The notes under the pieces: model-generated
Seen by the model: only the letters and a program-made list of their open reading frames with translations
Database searches by the model: none
What the model was told of the DNA's origin: nothing
Position numbers and translations under genes: made by a program
Source: a virus
IMG/VR virus record: IMGVR_UViG_3300034375_010508
Coordinates: 1 to 36,406 of that record
Length of the DNA stretch: 36,406 nucleotides
Direction: 5' to 3' (one strand)
In this document: positions 8,834 to 15,064 of the stretch, one piece after another
How positions within the stretch are numbered: position 1 is the stretch's first letter
How the letters are laid out: each line of letters begins with the position of its first letter

Positions 8834-9691
8834 ATGGGCTGGTCAGGTGGAACATTTACAAGGTCAAACGGTACATTTTCAGGAGCTACCGTTTGGGCTC
8901 AAGATAGAGATGCTGGAACATTAATCACAGCAAGCAATCACGATACACACGATGAGGATTTAGCAGATGGCATTGATGCCTGCCTTACAAAAGATGGCAC
9001 AAATAGCCCTTCTGCTCACCTTCAGTGGGTTAATAATAATCATTGGGGAGGCACTTCAGGCGGATCTGGTACTGCCCACACTGTCACTTTGTCACCAGCT
9101 CCCACAACTTACTATGCCGGAATGGAAATCAAGTTTATTCCTGGTACAGAGAATGGATCGGGGGGAACTACTCTAAATGTAAACTCACTAGGGGCAAAGG
9201 CAATCAAAACAGCTCAAGGTGAGGATTTGCAGCAGTTTGAAATGATTGCAAGCCAAGTGGCTCATGTTATTTATGATGGAACTAATTTCGTTTTAGTTAA
9301 TCCTACACCAACGAGAATAAACTGGACTCCTACATATTCAGGCAGTGGCTCACTTACAACAAGCTCTGAAAGCACTCGATTTGCTTGGTATTCAAGATTT
9401 GGGCAGATAGTTTATTTTTCTGTTAGTGCGACAATGACGACAGGGGGCACTGCTAGTACATATATTCAAGTCACTCCTCCGATTACCCCACTTGCCGGGT
9501 ATAGTACAACTAATCTCGGAGTGGGATCTGCTCGCTCAAGAAACAGCACTTCAGGATTACATAAAACAGCAGCCTGTGTAATTGAAGATTCGAATGGGAT
9601 TAAGGTAACAGCAGATTCCGACTCTACCGATTGGAGCACAGGGATCACAGCGTCTTTCTATGCCCAGGGCTGGTATTACAGTGTAGATTAA
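8834..9691 (+). CDS. Tail fibre / receptor-binding protein
   Basis: A 285-aa protein with ATG 8834 after AAGGAGTAAATC. The N-terminus (FTRSNGTFSGATVWAQDRDA, then ITASNHDTHDEDLADGIDAC) is the typical virion-attachment region of short tail fibres and tailspikes. It is followed by a beta-rich middle (GGTTLNVNSLGAKAIKTAQG; VAHVIYDGTNFVLVNP) and a C-terminal domain rich in Ser/Thr/Tyr that would bind the host surface. No endosialidase or peptidase S74 motif is present. It sits between the transglycosylase and endolysin genes. The host-range role is inferred. Confidence 0.78.
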   Translation: MGWSGGTFTRSNGTFSGATVWAQDRDAGTLITASNHDTHDEDLADGIDACLTKDGTNSPSAHLQWVNNNHWGGTSGGSGTAHTVTLSPAPTTYYAGMEIKFIPGTENGSGGTTLNVNSLGAKAIKTAQGEDLQQFEMIASQVAHVIYDGTNFVLVNPTPTRINWTPTYSGSGSLTTSSESTRFAWYSRFGQIVYFSVSATMTTGGTASTYIQVTPPITPLAGYSTTNLGVGSARSRNSTSGLHKTAACVIEDSNGIKVTADSDSTDWSTGITASFYAQGWYYSVD

Positions 9692-9692
9692 A

Positions 9693-10091
9693 ATGAAATG
9701 GCGCTGGCCTGATTTTGCACCTCATGAAGTGCTTTCTCCTGATGGGATGGAGCAGCATAAAAGGGGCAATCTCATGGTGCAGCCATCTGCTATGGATTCC
9801 CTTCAAAGTTTTAGACAAAAGCTTCGTTTTCCCATTCTTATTAATTTTGCTCATCTTAAAAGAAGAGGCTACAGGTCGCCGCAGGAAAACATGGCGATAG
9901 GTGGGGCAATGTTTTCCAGACATGTGCAGGGGATTGCCTTTGATATTACTTGCCAGGATCTTACTACAGAAGAGCTATTTCATGCAGCGATACAACATGG
10001 CTTTGGTGGTGTAGGATTATACAGAGAACAGAATTTTGTTCATGTGGATACAAGAGCAAAAGGAGTTGAGCCGATTACCTGGATTAAATGA
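9693..10091 (+). CDS. Endolysin, peptidase M15-like
   Basis: A 132-aa protein with the zinc peptidase signature of the M15_3 group: RGYRSPQENMAIGGAMFSRH with HxxGxAxD (His77, Asp84), and FVHVDTR with His117. These would be the zinc ligands and catalytic region of an enzyme that cuts peptide crosslinks of peptidoglycan. The usual SGYRS turn is replaced by a longer NFAHLKRRGYRS stretch. There is no signal peptide, so export needs a holin. It follows the fibre gene after one base and overlaps the next small gene by ATGA, forming a lysis cassette with the two following genes. Confidence 0.85.
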   Translation: MKWRWPDFAPHEVLSPDGMEQHKRGNLMVQPSAMDSLQSFRQKLRFPILINFAHLKRRGYRSPQENMAIGGAMFSRHVQGIAFDITCQDLTTEELFHAAIQHGFGGVGLYREQNFVHVDTRAKGVEPITWIK

Positions 10092-10186
10092 GAAGAGATG
10101 AACTAGAACCAGATCCGAGAGTAGGGCTAATCCCTCTGGGCTGGTTTTTCAGGTGGCTCTATCGAGTAATAAAAAGGAGATTATGA
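10088..10186 (+). CDS. 32-aa small membrane-active protein in the lysis cassette
   Basis: A short reading frame with ATG overlapping the endolysin stop (ATGA) and TGA overlapping the next gene's ATG (ATGA at 10183). This double coupling is good evidence of translation. The product starts with a charged segment (MRRDELEPDPRVG) and ends with an amphipathic aromatic/basic segment (LIPLGWFFRWLYRVIKRRL). I do not recognise it. Its place between endolysin and holin suggests a lysis regulator, pinholin-like or antiholin-like peptide, by inference only. Confidence 0.65.
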   Translation: MRRDELEPDPRVGLIPLGWFFRWLYRVIKRRL

Positions 10187-10425
10187 TGCTAGGCTGGTTT
10201 CACAAAATTCTTGATGGTCTTAAAGGCGCTGCTGCTGTTCGGTTTATTGCACCACTTATCAAGTCTCTTACTCCCTGGATTGTTACAGCCTGTGTGTATA
10301 TCGGCGTAGATCCAGAGCTTGCAAATACCTTTGCTGAAAGTGCCGTTGCAGTGGCTATTGTTGCCATAGCTTTTGTTATTGATCTGGCCCTTACTTTTGC
10401 CAGAACTAAGACACAGCTTAAATAA
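10183..10425 (+). CDS. Holin, two-transmembrane
   Basis: An 80-aa protein with ATG 10183 (or the adjacent ATG 10186) 4-6 bases after AAGGAGA. It has two hydrophobic helices, IAPLIKSLTPWIVTACVYIG and SAVAVAIVAIAFVIDLALTF, separated by a short polar loop (VDPELANTFAE), with a positively charged C-terminus (ARTKTQLK). Size, topology and position straight after an M15 endolysin are those of class II-like holins that open the inner membrane for endolysin release. Sequence family is not recognised, so the assignment rests on topology and context. Confidence 0.75.
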   Translation: MMLGWFHKILDGLKGAAAVRFIAPLIKSLTPWIVTACVYIGVDPELANTFAESAVAVAIVAIAFVIDLALTFARTKTQLK

Positions 10426-10558
10426 AGTTAAAGTACCACATTAAATCGCTGTTTTACTGTATAAAGTGAAATACAAATAAACCTCAATTTGTATATCCTT
10501 TTGTACGAGTAACTTCATCAAATAGAGCGAATGATCGCTTTAATGATGGAGAATAATC
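10426..10558 (+). promoter_or_regulatory. Intergenic region with possible promoter and small hairpin
   Basis: This AT-rich gap contains TGTATAAAG (10458-10466), a good -10-like element, though no clear -35. It also has a 5-bp hairpin AGCGA-ATGA-TCGCT at 10526-10539 and a GGAG ribosome site before ATG 10559. It probably drives the lipoprotein and following small genes. No strong terminator is seen after the holin. Confidence 0.35.
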
Positions 10559-10843
10559 ATGCAAAAGAAAATCAAGGCTCTTGTAGCCATATCGCTAATC
10601 ACTTCACAAACAGCTTGTAGCTCGCTTGTAGGAGAGAACCTGTTTACCGGGGAGGAAGAGGGGCGTTTCCTGCTCTCAGCGGATGCAGCAGGCATCCGGG
10701 CTTTCTCAGACGGTCTAAATGGGCTTGTGACTACAGGGAAGGCGAGTCCAGATACCAAAGACGCTTACTGGCAAAGGCGTGAATCAGGCGACAGGGTGAG
10801 GGCTTTAAAATGGCAATTTAGGGCAGGAGGCAAAAGTGAGTGA
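10559..10843 (+). CDS. Phage lipoprotein
   Basis: A 94-aa protein with a lipoprotein signal peptide: basic n-region MQKKIK, hydrophobic ALVAISLI and a lipobox ending at Cys20 (SQTAC). The mature part contains LLSADAAGIRAFSDGLNGLV and KASPDTKDAYWQRRESGD. It is expected to be exported and lipid-anchored. Family function is unknown to me. Position after the holin allows an outer-membrane spanin-like or surface-exclusion role, but it lacks the Pro-rich Rz1 look. RBS GGAG precedes ATG 10559. Confidence 0.7.
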   Translation: MQKKIKALVAISLITSQTACSSLVGENLFTGEEEGRFLLSADAAGIRAFSDGLNGLVTTGKASPDTKDAYWQRRESGDRVRALKWQFRAGGKSE

Positions 10844-10898
10844 AATTTATTTAATTGCGCTTATCGGTTTTTTCGTTGGTTTATTCTTAGGGAGCTAA
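10836..10898 (+). CDS. 20-aa single-helix membrane peptide
   Basis: GTG 10836 lies 5 bases after a perfect AGGAGG and overlaps the end of the lipoprotein gene. The peptide MSEIYLIALIGFFVGLFLGS is essentially one transmembrane helix with small residues on one face. The excellent ribosome site and tight packing between genes support expression. Function is unknown; candidates are a lysis regulator or host-membrane modulator. Confidence 0.5.
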   Translation: MSEIYLIALIGFFVGLFLGS

Positions 10899-10900
10899 TC

Positions 10901-11008
10901 ATGACTATTAATCCAATATTATTCACTCTTCTTTGTATGCTTGCAGGGGTAGGCTTATTTGCTTGCCTTATGTTCCAGGGCTTCTTTCCTGGGCTTGTGC
11001 CAGCTTAA
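10901..11008 (+). CDS. 35-aa membrane peptide
   Basis: ATG 10901 follows TAGGGAGC, two bases after the stop of the preceding 20-aa frame. The product is almost wholly hydrophobic (MTINPILFTLLCMLAGVGLF, then ACLMFQGFFPGLVPA), compatible with one or two short membrane helices. It ends four bases into the convergent minus-strand HTH gene. No homologue recognised. Confidence 0.5.
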   Translation: MTINPILFTLLCMLAGVGLFACLMFQGFFPGLVPA

Positions 11009-11235
11009 TCCTTTGGGGCTGGGAGTTCATCAGCGAGTTCCTGAATGAACTCCTTGAAGGCTCTTGGCCCCATTTTCTTCTGCTTAGCCAGATACAGCAG
11101 ATAGCGCAGAAATCGCCTGTGAGTGACATTTGGGCGCTCGTAGGCTTGCAGGCTCCCTATAGTGCCATCAATTGCCTCTACAGCCTCCCTATAGGTAATC
11201 TCAAGCTCTTCTCTGACTTCCTTTAACACGCTCAT
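11005..11235 (-). CDS. Small HTH regulator, candidate repressor
   Basis: A 76-aa protein, one of only two supported minus-strand genes. Residues about 10-35 (EELEITYREAVEAIDGTIGS, then LQAYERP) fit an XRE/Cro-like helix-turn-helix, with a YREA second helix and a TIGSLQAYE recognition helix. A GTG six bases after GAAGG is an alternative start seven bases inside. It diverges from the early operon at 11399 across a control region with a perfect palindrome. With a tyrosine recombinase downstream, this layout resembles a lysogeny switch. It is shorter than CI-type repressors and lacks a peptidase-like domain, so it could instead be Cro-like. Confidence 0.62.
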   Translation of the reverse strand: MSVLKEVREELEITYREAVEAIDGTIGSLQAYERPNVTHRRFLRYLLYLAKQKKMGPRAFKEFIQELADELPAPKD

Positions 11236-11398
11236 CCTTCAAGAATAATTCAGTATTTTTACATATACTAGCTACAAATGCGCTTTAAGTCTCTTTTAGT
11301 ATAAAGAAAAATAAAAAAAAGTACAAAAAAGAATAAATCTTTATTGAATTATCGGCCATCATCATGTATTGTATATTATACAAGATGAGGAGAACGAA
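11236..11398. promoter_or_regulatory. Divergent control region between HTH gene and early operon
   Basis: An AT-rich 163-bp region between divergent genes. It contains an inverted pair AGTAT...ATACT (11252-11269), TTAGTATAAAG (a -10-like site near 11307-11317), the palindrome AATAAA-TC-TTTATT (11332-11345) and the 15-bp perfect palindrome at 11369-11383. These are candidate operators and promoters for the switch between the minus-strand regulator and the plus-strand early genes. Confidence 0.5.
11369..11383. promoter_or_regulatory. 15-bp perfect palindrome, candidate operator
   Basis: TTGTATATTATACAA is a perfect inverted repeat around a central T, located 16 bases before the ATG of the first early gene. 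It also contains a TATATT -10-like hexamer, so a bound repressor would block RNA polymerase. The most likely ligand is the HTH protein encoded at 11005-11235 (inference). Confidence 0.5.
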
Positions 11399-11677
11399 AT
11401 GGAACTAAATCAAGAAAAAATGAATGCCCTTTTAGGGCTCATGCAGTTTGTTGATCAGAGGCTTGAGGATGCTCAGGAGGAGCATTTCTCTCAGGATTCG
11501 ATTCTTGAGCCTGATGAAATTTTTGAGCTGGAAGCCTTCTTTAAGGTTGATGAGCTTTTCTTTGATGGAGAGTTCAAGAAAGCAGCCAAGAAAGCTTTTG
11601 GCCCAAAAGAGGAGCCTGAGTTTGATTGGGACAGCGAGAGAAAGAGCAGAAGAGATATCGAAGAGGGGAGGGGATAA
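11399..11677 (+). CDS. Acidic early protein of unknown function
   Basis: A 92-aa protein; ATG 11399 follows GAGGAGAACGAA. It is strongly acidic and probably helical (LMQFVDQRLEDAQEEHF, ELEAFFKVDELFFDGEF), with a basic/acidic C-terminus (DWDSERKSRRDIEEGRG). It is the first gene of the operon opposite the HTH regulator and overlaps the next start (TAATG). Acidic early proteins of phages often bind host factors, but nothing here identifies a target. Confidence 0.6.
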   Translation: MELNQEKMNALLGLMQFVDQRLEDAQEEHFSQDSILEPDEIFELEAFFKVDELFFDGEFKKAAKKAFGPKEEPEFDWDSERKSRRDIEEGRG

Positions 11678-11865
11678 TGGAATTGTTTACACTGATAAAA
11701 ATCAAAGAGTTTGTAGAGCAAAGAATCCATGCAAATTGCGTTGTTTATTATCCAGAGCCAGATTTTGATTCTGAAGTAAATGGAGAGCTTTGGAAGATTC
11801 GAGCATTTTTAGCCACAGAAATTGAGAAAGCAGAGAAGGAGCTAGATCATGCAGCAACTTTATAA
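11676..11865 (+). CDS. Small early protein of unknown function
   Basis: A 62-aa protein starting at ATG 11676, overlapping the upstream stop, after GAGGGGAGGGGAT. It contains a mixed helix MELFTLIKIKEFVEQRIHAN, a Tyr/Pro turn (VVYYPEPDFDSE) and an acidic-basic C-terminal helix (FLATEIEKAEKELDHAATL). No family recognised. The coupled arrangement with both neighbours indicates an early operon. Confidence 0.5.
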
Positions 11866-11950
11866 GGAAGGATTTATTGATGGCTTCATAATAGCGCTTG
11901 GCATTTGCTGGGTTTTTGTTGAGCTTATGTTTTACGTGAAAGGAGTTTGA
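11849..11950 (+). CDS. 33-aa membrane peptide
   Basis: ATG 11849 lies about 8 bases after AAGGAG and overlaps the preceding gene by 17 bases; TGA at 11948-11950 is one base before the next ATG. The product MQQLYKEGFIDGFIIALGIC continues into WVFVELMFYVKGV, one transmembrane helix with a G-F-I-D-G-F start. Its stop region supplies the ribosome site of the next gene (AAAGGAG). No function recognised. Confidence 0.5.
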   Translation: MQQLYKEGFIDGFIIALGICWVFVELMFYVKGV

Positions 11951-11951
11951 A

Positions 11952-12230
11952 ATGAAATCAGCAAGTGAACTGCTTTTTGAGGCTTTAGGGACTAAGGCGC
12001 TAAAGAAGCTGGATGAGCTAGAAAAAAAGAAACCTATAGAGCTGGATGATATTGAGGATCTGGAAGTGGATGGGGTGGACACTAAAGATTACCCAGATTT
12101 TTGTGATGCTTTCTTTTGTCATGCAATCTGGAAAGAGACAGGGGAAGAGCTAACAGATGATGAGCTTCAAACGCTCGCAGAAGAGTATCCTGAGCTGCTG
12201 AGCGAGATGGCTTTTGAGAAGTATATTTGA
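11952..12230 (+). CDS. Acidic early protein of unknown function
   Basis: A 92-aa acidic protein with ATG 11952 after AAAGGAGTTTGAA. It has a helical Lys/Leu-rich start (SELLFEALGTKALKKLDELE), a run of Asp/Glu (ELDDIEDLEVDGVDTKDYPD) and a C-terminal region with two Cys and EELTDDELQTLAEEYPELL. No domain recognised; its place among small coupled genes suggests an early host-interaction role. Confidence 0.55.
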   Translation: MKSASELLFEALGTKALKKLDELEKKKPIELDDIEDLEVDGVDTKDYPDFCDAFFCHAIWKETGEELTDDELQTLAEEYPELLSEMAFEKYI

Positions 12231-12240
12231 GGAAAGAGAG

Positions 12241-12450
12241 ATGAAGGAAAGTTTAATTAGAGCAAGGAGCGTATCGATTATTGCCGCCGCAATTATTGCC
12301 CAAAGAAAGGACGTGCTGATGATGAATAAACCAGCGACGCCGCATGGCTCATGGAGCTTGGATGATGAGGATGTAATAGCTGAGCTGGCTCGGTCTCTCT
12401 ACGATGCTATAGAGCTTGAAGTGATAGATGGGTGGGATAATGAAGATTGA
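12241..12450 (+). CDS. Small early protein of unknown function
   Basis: A 69-aa protein; ATG 12241 after GAGGAAAGAGAG is preferred over an upstream in-frame start inside the previous gene. It has a short Ala/Ile-rich hydrophobic segment (SIIAAAIIAQ) that may be buried or membrane-associated, then an acidic C-terminus (SWSLDDEDVIAELARSLYDA). It overlaps the start of the annealing-protein gene by 11 bases. Confidence 0.5.
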   Translation: MKESLIRARSVSIIAAAIIAQRKDVLMMNKPATPHGSWSLDDEDVIAELARSLYDAIELEVIDGWDNED

Positions 12451-12964
12451 ACTATTAAAGAAACCTTTCAGGGAAGATGAGATTGAGTGGAGAATTGGGC
12501 GCTCTGGCATGACAGGCTCAGGCAAGCCTTGGGCTATGTGCCTTGCTTATGTCACCAGCAGAGCAATCATGGATAGGCTTGATGATGTCTGTGGCCCTGC
12601 TAACTGGAAAGATGAGTATTTCCCTATGGAAATTGCTGGGGCTGGTGGAGATGTCGTCTCAGGGATCAAATGCAGGCTTTCTATCTACCTTGAGGAGCCC
12701 TATGGCTGGGTGGCTAAAGAAGATGGGGCTCAATGCACCAATATTGAGAGCTTTAAAGGTGGGCTTTCTGACTCTCTTAAAAGAGCAGCTGTAAAGTGGG
12801 GGATAGGGCGCTATCTCTACAATCTGGAAGAGGGCTGGGCAACAATCTCAGAACACAGAACAGATAAAGCTCAAAAAGTTAAAATAGAGGGTAAGTGGTT
12901 TTTCTGGACTCCACCAGCTCTTCCTACCTGGGCCATTTCAGATGATGATCTTTTTCAAGAATAG
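12440..12964 (+). CDS. Single-strand annealing protein, Rad52/DdrA-like
   Basis: A 174-aa protein starting at ATG 12440. It shows the Rad52/22 (DdrA-type) signature: a first part with AYVTSRAIMDRLDDVCGPAN, then WKDEY, a central beta region, and the hallmark helix GGLSDSLKRAAVKWGIGRYL. Such proteins form rings that anneal complementary single strands, used in phage recombination and repair. It stands next to the tyrosine recombinase and in the same transcriptional direction as SSB and the DUF1064 nuclease, which together would form the recombination set. No phage exonuclease of the Exo/RecE type is visible nearby. Confidence 0.88.
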   Translation: MKIELLKKPFREDEIEWRIGRSGMTGSGKPWAMCLAYVTSRAIMDRLDDVCGPANWKDEYFPMEIAGAGGDVVSGIKCRLSIYLEEPYGWVAKEDGAQCTNIESFKGGLSDSLKRAAVKWGIGRYLYNLEEGWATISEHRTDKAQKVKIEGKWFFWTPPALPTWAISDDDLFQE

Positions 12965-12976
12965 GAGAAACCTTTC

Positions 12977-13900
12977 ATGACTCCCATCAATCAAAACGCT
13001 GGTGGGGAAGTCATGCCAGAGGATGTATTCAGGGCTTTCATAGCAGGCAAGCCGGCGAACACTCAAAGAGCTTACAGGCAGCATCTTGCCAAGATTGCAG
13101 CATTTTTGGATATAGAATTTGAATCAAAAGAATATTTTGAAGCTTTGATTCAGTTTTCGCCTGCAAGGGCTATGCTGTACTTTGACTGGCTCTGTAATCA
13201 AGGCTTAAAGGGCCAGACGGTTAATCAGTACATCAGAACAGCGAGGCAATTCTTTGAATATCTTCGAGATGTCGGGCTAATTGATAGAAACCCCATAGGC
13301 AAGCATTTAAAAGCCTCAAAAGAGCCAGTATCTCAAGCAAAGCTTATATCTGACAGGCTTGTGCATCAGATGCTAGATCTTCCAGGCCGAGATGAAAAGG
13401 GGCTTTCTCAAAGGGCTATGCTTGCGCTGCTCTTCTATTCAGGGCTTAGAATCTCTGAAATCGTTCGCCTGAAATGGTCTCAGGTCAATTGGTCTGACTC
13501 GTATCTTGAGGGCGTAATCACAAAAGGAAGTAAAAAGAGGGATGTTCTACTGCATCAAATCCCGTTTAAGGCGCTTAAAAGGCTCTCTAAGAAGAGATTT
13601 CAAGTAGCCTATACTGGGAGTCATTTCATATTCAAATCAACGTACAGCGGAAAGCACGTTAGCTACAAGACAGCATATAGGTTTATTAAGAGAGTCTTTT
13701 CTGAAGTTGGGCTTGAGGATGGGTATTCTCCTCATTCTGGCAGGGCCACAGCTATTACAAATCTTTTGGATCAGGGCTTCTCTCACAGGGAGGTAATGGC
13801 TTTCTCTGGGCATGAATCTGTGCAGATGGTGGAGAGATACGACCGAAAAAGAAAAACTCTTGAATCTCCAGCAGCCTCTCTTGCGTATAATAAAAAATAA
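12977..13900 (+). CDS. Tyrosine recombinase / integrase
   Basis: A 307-aa XerC/D-type enzyme. The N-terminal half is a SAM-like core-binding domain (NTQRAYRQHLAKIAAFLD; PARAMLYFDWL). The catalytic domain has Arg158 (SGLRISEIVRLKW), the His253-x-x-Arg256 motif (HSGRATAITN), His279 (SGHES) and the nucleophile Tyr288 (ERYDRKRK), with family-typical spacing. It could integrate the phage into the host chromosome or resolve multimers. ATG 12977 follows AGGAGA by 9 bases. The presence of a regulator at 11005 favours integrase. No classical attP is evident directly beside it; see the tRNA fragment at 19110. Confidence 0.92.
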   Translation: MTPINQNAGGEVMPEDVFRAFIAGKPANTQRAYRQHLAKIAAFLDIEFESKEYFEALIQFSPARAMLYFDWLCNQGLKGQTVNQYIRTARQFFEYLRDVGLIDRNPIGKHLKASKEPVSQAKLISDRLVHQMLDLPGRDEKGLSQRAMLALLFYSGLRISEIVRLKWSQVNWSDSYLEGVITKGSKKRDVLLHQIPFKALKRLSKKRFQVAYTGSHFIFKSTYSGKHVSYKTAYRFIKRVFSEVGLEDGYSPHSGRATAITNLLDQGFSHREVMAFSGHESVQMVERYDRKRKTLESPAASLAYNKK

Positions 13901-13902
13901 AA

Positions 13903-13934
13903 AAAGGGCCTTGCTTTAGCAAACAAGACCCTTT
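13903..13934. terminator. Hairpin terminator after the recombinase gene
   Basis: Stem AAAGGG-C-CTTG pairs with CAAG-A-CCCTTT around a 10-base loop, one mismatch. It lies three bases after the recombinase stop. On the + strand the following T-run is weak, whereas on the minus strand the hairpin is followed by a long T-rich tract (complement of 13880-13903), so it may act in both directions. Confidence 0.55.
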
Positions 13935-14051
13935 AAAGTTCAATCAATCGAGGTGTTAAGATCCTTATAGCAGTGGGCTTTTTATTACTCAATAATTGCC
14001 CGATAAGTGTTATTAACTCCCTTAATTTGTTCAATAATTAATGAGGGGTTC
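13935..14051. promoter_or_regulatory. AT-rich leader before the replication initiator
   Basis: A gene-free AT-rich stretch with two copies of TCAATAATT (about 13988 and 14029). Promoter elements are not clear enough to place. It separates the integration genes from the replication operon and is a likely promoter/operator region or integration site candidate. Confidence 0.3.
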
Positions 14052-14750
14052 ATGTCAGAAAATTCATTTTGGGTACTCATTCCATCATCATTATACCAGC
14101 TAGAGCTTGAGGCAAGAGACAGAGAGCTTTATGGCGTTCTGCTCGGCGCTTCTGCTAAGCATGGCTTTTGCTGGATGAGCAATGAGACGCTTGCTGAGAG
14201 AACAAAAACAAGCGTTGGAAGCGTAAAGCGCAGCATTGCCAAACTTGCTAAGCAGCATGTCATCAGGCTTAAAACTCAAAAAGATGGGATGCGCTGGGAT
14301 AGGCAGATTTATTGCCTGCTTGCGAAGGATCAAGATGATCTCTCGAAGGATCAAGATGATCTCTCCGAAGGATCAAAACAGGCCCCTACGAAGGATCAAG
14401 ATGATCCCATAGTAATAAATATAAATAATAAACTAGAGAAAGAAACCCCCCCACCCTCCACACCGCCAGAAAAAATTAAAAAACCGGGAAAGAAATATCC
14501 TCGAATCCTTCTCTCAGATGAGGAAAAGGGAAAGCTCATAACTCGATATGAGGAAGAGGGCTTATCCATTGAAGATGGCTTAGAGCGATTTGATGGCTGG
14601 GCTGAGGATAATCCTGGCAAGTTCAAAAAGAAGAAATCTCACTACAGGTGCTTGCTCGGCTGGGTGCTTGATGCCTGTATTGAAGCCGAAAAGAGAAGGC
14701 TGGATCTTGAACGCTCCAGAACTTATCTCGCTAATGCAGGGAGGCGCTAA
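14052..14750 (+). CDS. Replication initiator, winged-helix (lambda O-like role)
   Basis: A 232-aa protein; ATG 14052 after GAGGGG is preferred to an upstream in-frame start at 14007. The N-terminal ~95 residues form a winged-helix domain (RDRELYGVLLGASAKHGFCW, SNETLAERTKTSVGSVKRSI, HVIRLK) like phage replication initiators. A linker with KDQDD repeats and a Pro-rich stretch follows, then a C-terminal helical domain (SIEDGLERFDGWAEDNPG; HYRCLLGWVLDACIEAEKRR). The DNA encoding the linker contains four iterons and an AT-rich tract, so the protein probably binds its own gene and recruits host helicase. The neighbour encoding SSB supports a replication operon. Confidence 0.8.
   Translation: MSENSFWVLIPSSLYQLELEARDRELYGVLLGASAKHGFCWMSNETLAERTKTSVGSVKRSIAKLAKQHVIRLKTQKDGMRWDRQIYCLLAKDQDDLSKDQDDLSEGSKQAPTKDQDDPIVININNKLEKETPPPSTPPEKIKKPGKKYPRILLSDEEKGKLITRYEEEGLSIEDGLERFDGWAEDNPGKFKKKKSHYRCLLGWVLDACIEAEKRRLDLERSRTYLANAGRR
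14323..14406. repeat. Iterons of the putative replication origin
   Basis: Copies of the 18-bp unit CGAAGGATCAAGATGATC start at 14323, 14344 and 14389, and a partial copy (first 11 bases conserved) starts at 14366. Start-to-start spacings are 21, 22 and 23 bp, close to two helical turns. Each full unit contains the inverted repeat GATCA-AGA-TGATC. The partial third copy is out of frame relative to the other three, which suggests selection on the DNA rather than only the peptide. This matches lambda ori, where iterons lie inside gene O. Confidence 0.75.
14407..14440. other. AT-rich unwinding tract beside the iterons
   Basis: Directly after the last iteron the coding sequence becomes almost pure A/T (AGTAATAAATATAAATAATA, from 14411), as expected of a duplex-unwinding element of an iteron origin. 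It is still translated, giving an Ile/Asn-rich linker. Confidence 0.6.
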
Positions 14751-15064
14751 TGTTTCCCAAAAGCTTGCAGGATACAATTTCTCATTTACTCCACACTCAA
14801 AGCCGTCTTCGAGATGATGACAGAAGGCTAACAGCAACAGTCTGGGCTCAAGTCATTAAGAAAATCGGAATCAATCCCAGAAAGATGACCGGCTTGGAAT
14901 TTCTTACTCTCTACGCTGAAGGGGAGATGCCACATGCAGAGAGCATAAGACGCACAAGGCAGAAGCTACAAGAGAAACACCCAAACCTTCGAGGCCAGCG
15001 ATATGAGGAAAGGCAGCAAAAGCTTGAGCCTGAAGTAAGAGAAGTTATGAGGGCATGGAAATGA
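14750..15064 (+). CDS. Replication-operon protein of unknown function
   Basis: A 104-aa protein whose ATG overlaps the initiator stop (TAATG), with AGGGAGGCG upstream. It is basic and helical: SRLRDDDRRLTATVWAQVIK, LEFLTLYAEGEMPHAESIRR and TRQKLQEKHPNLRGQRYEER. The same arrangement, a small basic protein with a TRQKLQEKHP motif after the initiator, is familiar from other phages, but its activity is unknown to me. A helicase-loader or initiator partner role is possible by position. Confidence 0.6.
   Translation: MFPKSLQDTISHLLHTQSRLRDDDRRLTATVWAQVIKKIGINPRKMTGLEFLTLYAEGEMPHAESIRRTRQKLQEKHPNLRGQRYEERQQKLEPEVREVMRAWK

Noticed and set aside
10933-11226. Plus-strand frame opposite the minus-strand HTH gene
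   Set aside because: Its peptide is Leu/Trp-rich without structure, has no ribosome site, and its 5' part overlaps the better-supported 35-aa frame in another phase. The minus-strand product is HTH-like.
11359-11386. TGTATATTAT core resembling the E. coli dif site (centre plus start of the XerD arm)
   Set aside because: The left arm does not match dif, the site is a perfect palindrome ahead of a gene, and the phage has its own recombinase. An operator is the simpler reading.
14323-14406. Regular repeats that might be a CRISPR array
   Set aside because: Units are 18 bp with 3-5 bp gaps, inside a coding gene, and no unique spacers exist. Iterons fit better.
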